A DNA stretch of 22,892 nucleotides from Hypsibius dujardini (lineage: Eukaryota; Tardigrada; Eutardigrada; Parachela; Hypsibiidae). The notes under the pieces were generated by a model, which had not been told where the DNA came from, ran no database searches, and was given only the letters and a program-made list of their open reading frames with translations. Positions 11,759-21,865 of this stretch are shown one piece after another. Position 1 is the first letter of the stretch. Each line of letters opens with the position of its first letter. The translations under genes were made by a program, and so were the position numbers. Where the stretch lies: positions 1 through 22,892 of the forward strand of contig LRSR01001142.1 of NCBI GenBank assembly GCA_001579985.1, given 5' to 3'.

Positions 11759-13490
11759 CCTTCCTCTCTTCCGTGTGAGTGTGTGTTGGTGTTAGTGGGA
11801 AATAACGCAAAACCGGTCGAACGACAATCGGGAGGCTCGGCTTGATCGTTTAGATACAGCGAGTTGCTTTTACGGCAAATGTCGAAGCCAAATGGGTTTC
11901 CTGTGTAATCCGATGCGAATAGAACGCGGCTTTGCCATGGAAACAGAGGGTCGCATCCTAGTAGTGTACGAGTAGAAAGACGTATTTGTACAAAGGGAAT
12001 CCGGCTGCCAAGGTGACTCTCGGAGTCAGAATCAGTGATAACCAATGGGGAATTGCAAGAGAAATATGTAGAAACGAGTAGGTTCAGTAGACGAAGCTAA
12101 TCGTTTAAGTGTCAGGTTTTAACATAGATCGCATGATTTAGTAATTTGCATAAGCGGCAAATCAATCAAGCAATCAAGCAGTTGGGAGTACCGCTTGCCC
12201 ATTGTACTGAATTACGCTCGTACTTGTCGTTTGCATTTCTGGGTTGTATGTTTCACCGATTTCAGTTTGAACAACGCATGAAGGATCCAGATGGATTTTT
12301 ATCACGAATGCCGTAGCAAATTGAAATATCGACGAGTGGAGAAGTGAAAACTGACACTGTTGAGGGAATCGAATTGATCGGTTGATTCATTTACAACGTC
12401 AATAAGGTCTCCGCAGTTTGCCGTTGAGGAATTCAATTGATTGGTTGATTGTTTCACTTACAACATCAAAAAGATCTCCGCATCAAGTCATCAGCGCGGA
12501 TTCCCAAAACTTTTTGGGACGCAGAGGTCGCCGCATTCCGGTAAGCAAAAATGTTTTCACTGGTCTGACAGTACTTGTTTTACGCCTGAAAAGGTTGAGT
12601 AAGTGGAACTAAATTGAACAATTGGTCCATGAAAGTTTCTGGGCGCGTAGTAGTTGGCTGATCTCAATCAATCAATCGATCGTGCACGCTAACGCTTTAA
12701 ACTCAATGAGTCCATTTTTGGGCTTAACCTGCAATGCAAATCAATCAATCCACTGAGGATACCTGCTGTTTTTGAGGTAACTCAGCGGTGATGTGAGTTA
12801 CTGACAAGTGGCAGTTAAATTTTGGTCCGTTATGAATGATAGCTGAGCATTTTGTTAACGAAATTACGCCGCTGGCAATGGTATCGAAATGGCAAATTTT
12901 CCAACGCCTACAATCAACCAAGCAATCAAAGGTAGACTGCAATGTGCTGTGACAAACCAGTTCACCTTCATGGCAACTTGTCAAACACTCCTACCTATGT
13001 TCTGCCCCGAAAAATGCTACGTCCTTCATTTATGAACATTTATTTATTCATTTATTATGATAATTTGAAATGGGTAATGTTATCTAATGGAGTTGTTCGT
13101 ATGAACGGGCTCAATCAAAGATACCTGTGCAATTTGTATGCTTGATTGATTGATGTAATGACTTGTTGCTCTTCCTGGTCCGATGGATCGCTCGATTGAT
13201 TAGCGTACTTTGCCTTCCCCGGATCTCCCTCCACCTTGACAACAGGCATTCACCTCGAAAGGGTCAGCACCACGCACACAATCGCCCCCATGAAGCCCTT
13301 CGGGTACTTTGTCGCCCGTTGAGGGCTTACCTTTTTTTCGGAACTCTATCGCAACACAATTTATCACCCTTTCTGCCTCCACACCCGCCATCATCTCGAC
13401 CACCATCAACTGCACTCATATTACCATTCTTTTCCCCATTTCTACTGTCGGATTTGAAATTCCACTTAAATTGTCTTGCCTGTGAGGAAC
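11759..13490. other. Divergent intergenic region between enolase and the Gly/Ser coiled-coil gene
   Basis: Should hold both promoters and possibly non-coding first exons. The sequence is mixed, with scattered CAATCAATC/GATTGATTG motifs (for example 12160-12180, 12660-12680, 12735-12750, 13140-13155) and one imperfect 64-bp tandem duplication. A CCAAT occurs near 12040. I see no splice-supported coding exon. A GTAAGC donor-like site on the minus strand near 13331 might close a non-coding enolase exon, but this is weak. Confidence 0.5.
12359..12486. repeat. Imperfect 64-bp tandem duplication
   Basis: Copy 1 (12359-12422) and copy 2 (12423-12486) share GTTGAGG, AATTGATYGGTTGATT, ACTTACAAC-like and AAGRTCTCCGCA segments, with scattered substitutions and one short indel. 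Confidence 0.8.
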
Positions 13491-14112
13491 ATGAGCACCT
13501 GTCATCCCGGCGGCAGCGAAGGCGGAAGTGGCGGGAGCGGAGGCGGGAGCGGAGGCGGAAGTAGCGGCAGCGGAGGCGGTAGCGGAGGCGGCACTTACAG
13601 CCTCTCAAAACGCTGGCCCAACCACATTAGCATCGACCTGCTGAAGACGACCATCTGCCATGCGAGCGATCAGGACGTGACGTCACGTGTCGCGGAACTC
13701 CAAGCCCACTACGTCCGGCTGAACTGCGCGGTCCGCGAGGCCAAGCAGTACCGCAACGAGCTGACCCGCAGCTGCGCGGACAACACGCAGACGCTGGCGC
13801 TGCTGGATGAGAAGGTCCGCGGGGTGGATAAGTGTGTGCAGGAGACGCAGAGTAAGCTGGACGAGCAGAATGGGTTAGCGTGTGAGTACGACTGCGAGGT
13901 GAAGCTGCTGCAGAACCAGCCGCCGCCGCGGTTGCCGCCCAACGTGACGGAGGACCTGCAGATGGGCGCGGACTTGGAGCGATTGAGTGACCGGATTTTT
14001 GAGCTATATGGGGCGTTGTTGGTGTTGCGGGCCGGGGAGGTGGTGCTGTTTGAGGATATGAAACGGATGCTGGAGAAGCGGCCTCTCGCTACAAGGCAGA
14101 TCAAGTGTAAGA

Positions 14113-14149
<37 letters not shown>

Positions 14150-14747
14150 GGTCTGTCTGTGTGTTTGTCTATCCGTTACCGCCTGTCTGTCTGTCTGTAT
14201 GTTGTTATCTGTCTGCATATCTGCCCATATGTCTGTTTGCCGCACTGTGTTACGATTCTGACGAACGGTCTGCTCGCATTGGGACTAGTCCTTATTTTCA
14301 TTCTTCCATATACTGATATTCAATTCGGCATTGATTTCAGGCTCAATATCAGATCTCCGGAAGAGGATTCGTGACTATGAGCAAAAGATCTTCCGCTTGA
14401 CAGGCGAGCAGCGCAACTGGAAGTGCACCCTCAAGACCAGCAAAGCTCACATCTGTAAGCGTGCTCGGCATCAGCATAACGGCCTGAAGGAGGAAGCCGC
14501 CCGATTAAAACGGACCATCGAATTGTTCAACGAAGAGAAGCAGCGGTTGATGCTGGCGTCGAAGGATTTTGAAGAAGCACTGTCTACGACCATCGGGGAG
14601 CCGGAACTAGCGGAGCTAATGGAGCATTTCGAGAACTTCGCCGACCCGATGCATCATCTGCAGCAGCTTACGGTGGATAACGGACAGACGCCCACGGCGA
14701 CGCCCACGACGGGGAATCTTAGGAGCATGTTTATAAAGCCTATGGTA

Positions 14748-14798
<51 letters not shown>

Positions 14799-14867
14799 TT
14801 ATCTGTCTGCCTGCCTGCTTGTCTATATGTCCGTATGTCTATCTGTCTGTCTGCCTGTTTGTCTGCC

Positions 14868-14898
<31 letters not shown>

Positions 14899-15327
14899 TA
14901 GCTGGCTGTATATCTTAGCAGAACCTTCGGTCCTGTTTTCCAGCAAGGAATGGCGAGCGCCTCCGGTTTCCGTGGCAAGACCACCAATGTGTCTGTCGCG
15001 GTGGTCCAGGAAGCCGAGCGAGTTTCCGGGCTCCAGAAGCTCTACCTGGACTGTGTCGCGACGAAAGTAAAAATGGAAGGCAACCTGCTCAGGACAGATT
15101 TCGACATTGGGTTGCTGGAAACTTCCTTGACAGCCGAGAGCTACTACGATCGTAAGAAGCCGGAAGAAGAACAAAGGAAAATTATCAAGGGCATAATGAG
15201 AGGAGTGACCAGTGATGAACTGCTCAGCGTGAATAACAACGAAATTGCTGAGTACTTCGACCCTGAAGTGAAGTTCCCCGGCCGTAATCAATGTGTGGCA
15301 AATGCCGCAAAGCATTGCCCACTTTGA
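13491..15327 (+). CDS. Coiled-coil protein with Gly/Ser-rich N-terminus (3 exons, 467 aa)
   Basis: Exons: 13491-14106, 14341-14744, 14944-15327. Phase 1 then phase 0, GT-AG throughout (T|GTAAGA, ATG|GTATGT, acceptors GATTTCAG and TTTTCCAG), total 468 codons with stop TGA. ATG 13491 is chosen as the first ATG of the frame; the frame extends only 15 bases further on a TTG. Residues about 7-34 are a Gly/Ser tract with period-like GGGSGGG units. The rest is largely helical and charged: two heptad-rich stretches in exon 1, one in exon 2 (around GLKEEAARLKRTIELFNEEK) and one in exon 3 before a C-terminal NNEIAEYFDPEVKF. No family recognised; a structural or axonemal coiled-coil protein is possible but unproven. 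Both introns carry TCTG arrays, one beginning a few bases after the donor. AATAAA follows at 15396. Confidence 0.8.
14114..14240. repeat. (TCTG)n array in intron 1 of the 13491 gene
   Basis: Perfect TCTG to about 14148, then increasingly degenerate CTGTNTGT units. It starts eight bases after the splice boundary at 14106. Confidence 0.93.
14748..14906. repeat. (TCTG)n array in intron 2 of the 13491 gene
   Basis: Begins immediately after the donor GTATG and fills most of the 199-bp intron, with CTGC and CTAT variants in the middle. Confidence 0.95.
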
Positions 15328-15395
15328 ACATAAGTTTTCGTTACTTTCTGTTGATCTTTCGGGACACACACAGTATTACTGCATATTACGGTAGT

Positions 15396-15401
15396 AATAA
15401 A
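15396..15401 (+). terminator. AATAAA polyadenylation signal
   Basis: Canonical AATAAA 69 nt after the stop of the 13491 gene, the expected position and strand. Confidence 0.7.
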
Positions 15402-15491
15402 AACAGCTCAGAAAGAGTATTCGTGCAAGGACCTGGTATTGCGCTGGACTATAACTGTTTTAGCTTAGGTCTTTGCTGCGCTCGTGGTGCC

Positions 15492-15905
15492 GGTTGTCTG
15501 TCGAGTTGTCTGCCTAGTTGTCTGCCGAGTTAGTTGTCTGCCGAGTTGTCTGCCGAGTTGTCTGTCGAGTTTTCTATCGAGTTGTCTGCCGAGTTGTCTG
15601 CCGCGTTGTCTACCGAGTTGTCTGTCGAGTTGTCTGTCGAGTTGTCTGTCGAGTTGTCTGTCGAGTTGTCTGTCGAGTTGTCTGCTGAGTTAGTTGTCTG
15701 TCGAGTTGTCTGCCGAGTTGTCTGTCGAGTTGTCTGTCGAGTTGTCTGTCGAGTTGTCTGTCGAGTTGTCTGCTGAGTAGTTGTCTGTCGAGTTGTCTGC
15801 CGAGTTGTCTGTCGAGTTGTCTGCCGAGTTGTCTGCCGAGTTGTCTGTCTAGTTGTCTGCCGAGTTGTCTGTCTAGTTGTCTGTCGAGTTGTCTGTCGAG
15901 TTGTC
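15492..15905. repeat. 12-bp minisatellite, about 34 copies
   Basis: Unit GTTGTCTGTCGA with frequent GTTGTCTGCCGA variants and a few TAG insertions. It lies between the poly(A) site of the 13491 gene and the next gene. The TCTG core suggests it grew from a TCTG array. Long open frames on both strands are artefacts of the multiple-of-three unit. Confidence 0.95.
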
Positions 15906-16153
15906 GTGGGCGGTCAGAAATTTCCAGCCGAAGATCGCACCACGCCAACCAATGTGATTCTGCAGTACCCGTTCAGAGACAATACAGTCGATGACCAATG
16001 AAGTTCTTACTGTGTAATACTCGCAGATTGCTTCTGTGACCATGTGTCGGTAGTTTTGTTAGAGATTTTTAACCGAAGGTGGAATGTCTTTAAAATTCCC
16101 TCATATTCATTTGCAGATTTCCATATCTGCAGCTGTGCCTGGACTGACGGAAA
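15906..16153 (+). other. 5' flank of the large coiled-coil gene
   Basis: Contains a probable acceptor (TTCATTTGCAG, ending 16116), so the first coding exon may begin at 16117 with a 37-nt untranslated stretch and a non-coding exon may lie further left. A CCAAT occurs near 15950. No other feature is seen. Confidence 0.4.
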
Positions 16154-17024
16154 ATGTCATCACAAGACATGCCGGGTAAAGCCCTTTTTCCGTGGTGGTT
16201 TTCGTCATCTGTTGTTTTGCCAACAGCGTTTTGTCTTATTTTCAGACCCGGCAATAATCATGGTATCATGCTCTCGAACGGAATCCGTTGAGACGGAGAC
16301 GGACGAAGTGACTGGAACCGTTGAGACCAGCGAAATGAGTGTGGTTGGAACGACGGATTCCAGTGAAACCGAGCTCGTCGAGGGTGAAGCAGCGGAATCG
16401 CGTGAAATCCTTCAGGTCATTGTGGCAAAAATGGACAGCGAGTTCGTCGAAGATGTGATGAAAATGGGCAGCACAATCACTATTGTTCAAGACGACGATG
16501 TCTGTGAGTGAGGAGGAGGGCCAGGCGTTTTGGACTGGGCATCGCTTGTTCATCCTAAAACACACCTCGGCTAAATGTTTTAGCAAAAATGAAGTCGTAT
16601 TTTGTGGTTAATACTATTTTCGGATTGGTTTTGTGTTTCAGCCGAATTGGAATCAAATTCAAGTCACTTGAATGAACCTTTCGATCAGGACGGCGGAGGT
16701 TCGCTGACGTCCACCTGCTTGATGAAATCCGCGGAAAACGGAGCGAACCTTTCCCTGGCAGAGTCGAAAAGCAGTGTCACTTGCGTTCGCGACGATCACT
16801 TGGGTGAGTTGAGGGGAAAGGCCATAACTGTCCTGTGCGAATTTGCAGTGGCTGTAGCTCGGTTCAGGCATCCACAGTCATCACAGTCATCGTAAGAACA
16901 TGGATTCTCATTATCAGACTGAGGAGTGGAGCGACGAGGTCCTCTAAGTTGCAGTGCTGTGGTTGGAAATGGAGGATGTCTGTGTGTCTGTGTGTCTGTG
17001 TGTCTGTGTGTCTGTATGTCAGTG

Positions 17025-17055
<31 letters not shown>

Positions 17056-20000
17056 GTGTCTGTGTGTCTGTCTGTCTGTGTGTATGTCTGTGTGTCTGTG
17101 TGTCTGTATGTCAGTGTGTCTGTCTGTCTGTCTGTCTGTGTGTCTGTGTGTCTGTGTGTATGTCTGTGTGTCTGTGTGTCTGTCACAGTCATGTGCGGGG
17201 TAATCACATTCAGTGCTCGCATATGATTGGTCAGTGTAGTCTAGGACGCCTTACCTTTCCGACTACATTAAGGGTATTCAAAGTTCACTTATTTGCAGCG
17301 ATTATTTCGCTAATTCAAACTCGCTAATCTCCCTGGTTTTGAAGATAAGCGAGAAAAGCAGCCAAAGCAGCTCGCTAATTGTGTGCATTTGTCTTGTGAG
17401 TGGTCCATGTCAGTTGAGATTAGCGAAGGAGACACAGCCTCAGGTAAGCCAGGGGGCGTGTCCTCGTATCACCGTTGCAAGGGCGTGCAAAACCAGGGAG
17501 ACTAGCGAGTTTGAATTAGCGAAATAATTGCTGCAAATAAGCGAACTTCGAATACCCTTAGTGTATATCAAGCTCGAGCGTTCGAATTTAATTCCGGACT
17601 TACTTCATTCAACACGAGTGTTTCGAGATTTCGTTCTCAGTGCTAGTAAGAAATGTCTGAACTTAAGGCATCAATTCTGTTTCCGCAAAACAATTGACTG
17701 AGCTCCTCGGTCTTTCCATCGATCGCATCGATTGCTAGTGTATTTTGTAGTTGAAATGCAATTCCATCACGCAGACGAGGATCATGTGGACCAAAAAGGC
17801 AGTAACTTGCCAGACACGAGCTCCGTAAGCGTGTCGGCCGAACTGACGGACGGCGAAGCGGCCGGATTTGAATACAGTGGAAGATACATCCGCGACGGTG
17901 ACTTCGGTGGGTTGAGAAACTTGCTTTTTCCTCCCACAGATCGCAGCTCAATTGAGTTGAAATTGAGACCATATATACAAGCGTGTGAAAAGGATTTTAC
18001 TTTTGTATTGTAGTTGAACAGGAATCTCAAGAAGGGGACGGGAATCCGGAGCTGGAAAGCGGCGACTTTGCAACCGCAAACTCAGTGACTGAATTCATCG
18101 AACAAGTAGAACAGGAGGCGACCATCACCGTTGAGAAAATTGAGAAAGCCTTCATTTGTGTCCGTAAATCGGAACACTTCGGTAACACTCTTGTCAGCGA
18201 GAAAGACAGCAAGACAGACAGACAGATGAGCAGACAGACAAACAGACAGGCAGGCAGACGGACAGACAGACAGACAGGCAGGCAAACAGACAGACAGACA
18301 GGCAGGCAGACAGACAGATAGACAGGCAGGCAGACAGATAGACAGGTATGCAGCCATACGAACAGGCAGGCATACGTGGATATAAGATTAGATTTGTCTG
18401 TTTTCAGTTGAAACGGAGTTCCAGAACCTGGACGAACATCTCGACCACACCCACATCCACTTTGCCACGCAAGCTCACCAGCTCAGCCAGAGCCTCAAAA
18501 CCGCGGAGGACTACTCCGCCCAGTTGGAGGAGAAGATTCGGCTGCTGGAGAGCAAGCACGAGCGAGACTTTGACGGTCTGCGAGATGAACTCCGGATGAC
18601 GCTGGAAGCGACCGACAAGTTACTCGACGAAAACGCCGAGCTGAAGACGAACCAGAAAGCGCAGTCGGAGGCCATTCGACATTACGAGGAGGAGTCGAAG
18701 CGGACGACGAAGCTGTTAGACGAGATCATCTGTGAACGAAATCTTCTGGTTCAGTCAGCGGGAGACTTCTCCGCCCAGTCCGAGGAGAAGATGCAACTGT
18801 TGGAGAGCAAACATACGGATGAAGTTAACAGTCTGCGGGAACAGCTGCAAATTAAACTCGATTCGACCGAAAAGTTACTGGCCGAAAATGCCGACCTGAA
18901 GGCGGACCAGAAAACGCAGTCGGGAGCGATTCGACAGCTCGAGGGAGAGTCTCAACGGACGGCTGCGTTGCTGTCCGACCTCACCGGCGAACGAGATCGT
19001 CTCTTGCTCGAGACGGAAGCTCTTCTGACGTCACAGGCCAAAGCAGCGACAGACCATGAAGCGGCACTGGGTGTGCTGCGGGAGGCGCACCGCCGGCAGT
19101 TGAGCGCCATTGAGACGCGTTTCCGGAAAGATCTCTCGGTGATTCGCCTTGCGAAGGAGCGGATGTGTGAGGAGTTGCGGAGTCTGACGGAGCAGCACGG
19201 CGCGGCCAGGGAGATGTGTGCCCGGCAGGTGGAGCGGTCCCTCGAATGGCTGCTCCTGTCCGAGACGGAGAAGTCTGCTCTGCAAGCGGATCTGGAAGCG
19301 GCTCTTCCGAAGCTGGAACGGCAGGCCCAACTGGTGCAAGCAGTCACGGTGGAGCGGAATGGGCTGCTGAGGGTGCTGGAGGAGATGTCTGCCGAGCGTG
19401 GTGATCTGCTGAACCGGTCGGAGGCCTTGGTGGTTGCCCTGCGAGCAGCGGAAGCGGAACGGGATGCGCTCATGGGGAAGTGTACAAGTCTTGCTGCTAG
19501 TGCGAAGAAGGCGGAAGAGGAGTGGTCTGCCCGGTTGGAGAAGTGTCTGGATCAGGAGGCTTCTGTTGAGGAGAGACACAAGGTACGTGAAAAGGCTTGC
19601 GAAGTCTTCCGGTTGGTACCGGGTGTTAAAGGTTTATCGGTTGAAATCTTGAAAATGATTAAAATAAGATATTATCTGGGATGAAGAGAAGTCCGTATTT
19701 CGGTTCACCCTCCATTTGGTCCATTAATCGGCTCACCCTCCATTTGGTCCATTAATCGGCTCACCCTCCACTTGGTCCATAAATCGGCTCACCCTCCATT
19801 TGGTCCATAAATCGGCTCACTCATGGGGTTTTCTCTTTGTTGGCTGGGGCTTGATTGTTTGATTTTTAGAAGTGGTATAGTATACTTAAATATAGTACAG
19901 AAAATCAAACAATCAAGCACCTGTTATGAAAGAGAAACTGATGAGTGAGCCGATTTATGGACCAAGTGAATGGTGAGCCGAAATACAGATTTAATTTCGT

Positions 20001-21816
20001 ACTAGTAGTTCAAGGTCACGGGGTTTAGCCAACTGGGTGTGGTGATTTCGGTTGACAGACTAATAGGCGACTTCGAGCGCTGATGGAGAGAGCAGATTGC
20101 GTTTGACTTGTACTTCTGTGCTCTTCTTCAGTTTGTACTCTATGAACTGAACTCGTACGTGAATTTAGACCTTGTCTAGACGGCGAGTCTAGATTTGTTT
20201 TGACTTGCCCTTCCTTGTGGATCAGTCGTGTGATTACGCCGGTTATCATTCGTTCGCATTTCCTCCTAGAATTAGGCGATTATTACGTCCGAGTTTGACA
20301 TTCGGGAGGAAGGTGATGTTAAGAAGAACTTTAATTTCAGAACGCATTGTCCTGTGTGTTGTGTTGAAATTCCAAACTCCTGTTCTGGACTGCAAGAATG
20401 TCTGTCTGCCTGCACCGTACAGCATTAATGATATTTCCCATAGGTTGATGATGTCTCGCTAGCTTTTCTGGTCTGTGAAATTATGCCCTCTCTTTCCTGT
20501 TCCAGGCGGAATTGGACTCGGTGAAAACGAGCCTGGAAAATACAGAACGTGCGCATCTGAAGCAGACGACCGCCATGAGCGAGCAGCACCGCTTGGATCA
20601 GGTATGCTTTATAGTCTTCGGACCTCAGTGCAAGCCACAGACAAACCGACGGACAAGCAGACAGATCCATAAACAGATACAGATAGTTGGGCAAGGAGAC
20701 AGACAGACAGGCAGACAGGCAGACAGACAGATCCATAAACAGATACAGATAGTTGGGCAAGGAGACAGACAGACAGACAGGCAGACAAACAGATCCATAA
20801 ACAGGTATTCAGACAGTCGGACAAGGAGACAGACAGACAGACAGGCAGACAGACAGACAGATCCATAAACAGGTATACAGACAGTCGGACAAGGAGACAG
20901 ACAAACAGCCAGGCAGGCAGAGAGACAGAGAGATGTAGACAGAGACAGACAGATAAACAGTCAAGCAGGCAGACAGACAGACATTCAGTGAAATAGGCAG
21001 TTTTGCTTGTACTTTGGATTTTTTAGACCCAGTTGGAAGCAGTACAAATCTGTCTGCTTGACGCGGAATCAACAGTTAGCGCCATGAAGGCTGAAATGGC
21101 TGCCTTGACTGCCCAGCACGTTCTGCAGTGCGATGCCCTAGCCGCAGAGCTTTCTACCGCCAAGGATAAATTTTCTATAGCCGAGACAGCGCTTCTGGAA
21201 CTTCAGAACAGTTATGCCGATTTGCAGACGGAATGCGAAACGCTGAGAGCCCGCATTGAAGCCTCTGCAGGTGTTGTCTCGCTCTTGGATACGCAGATCA
21301 AGGCGTTGACCGAAGAGCGAGAAGAGCACCGCTCCAAGCAGCTGTCGCAACAACACGAAGTCAAGGAGCTGAGCCAGCAGCTCTCCACCGCCGTGCTGCA
21401 GCTTTCGACATCGGAGAAAGTGGTGCAGGGCCTTCAGCAGAATCTCGCAACTGTTCAGACCGAGAACGAGAAGCTGACTGCTTGTCTGGTTGAAGGGAAA
21501 GCGTTGACGGACACTGTGACGGAGTTGAAAGCAAAGATCCAGTCATTAACTGACCAGGCCCGCTTGGATCAGGTAAGTTGGTGTTTACAGTAATGTCTTG
21601 TTGGCTGCCTGCCCACCAGCGTTTTCACCAGTCTGTCTACCTGACTGCCTGTTTATCTCCCTGTTTGTTGGACACCGTGCCTGGCTACACGGCTGCGCTG
21701 GGTCTCTCCGTCTTTCTTCCTTTCTGTGTACTTGTATTTCTCTTTATATTTTACTCTCCCCTTTGATATGTTCATCTGCCGTGCTTGTTTGCCTCCCTGT
21801 TGCCGGCTCGTCGAGC

Positions 21817-21865
<49 letters not shown>

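Noticed and set aside
13200-13608. Minus-strand frames including a possible GTAAGC-bounded segment near 13331
   Set aside because: Composition mirrors the Gly/Ser coding on the plus strand or is ordinary intergenic sequence. No partner exon with matching phase was found; a non-coding enolase exon remains possible but unsupported.
15492-15905. CRISPR-like regularly spaced repeat
   Set aside because: Units are directly abutting with no spacers, and the window is eukaryotic; it is a minisatellite.
16837-16893. Possible extra exon (TTTGCAG to TC|GTAAGA) in the large coiled-coil gene
   Set aside because: It would enter in phase 1 but leave in phase 2, breaking the frame to the next exon at 17751, and its sequence is not acidic like its neighbours.
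14159-17327. Cys/Val/Ser/Leu-repeat and TDRQ-repeat open frames
   Set aside because: TCTG and CAGA arrays are open in several frames by nature. They sit between clear donors and acceptors, so they are intronic.
20205-20462. Plus-strand 85-codon frame in the intron 19583-20505
   Set aside because: No acceptor/donor pair in a phase that fits exons 6 and 7, and no heptad pattern.
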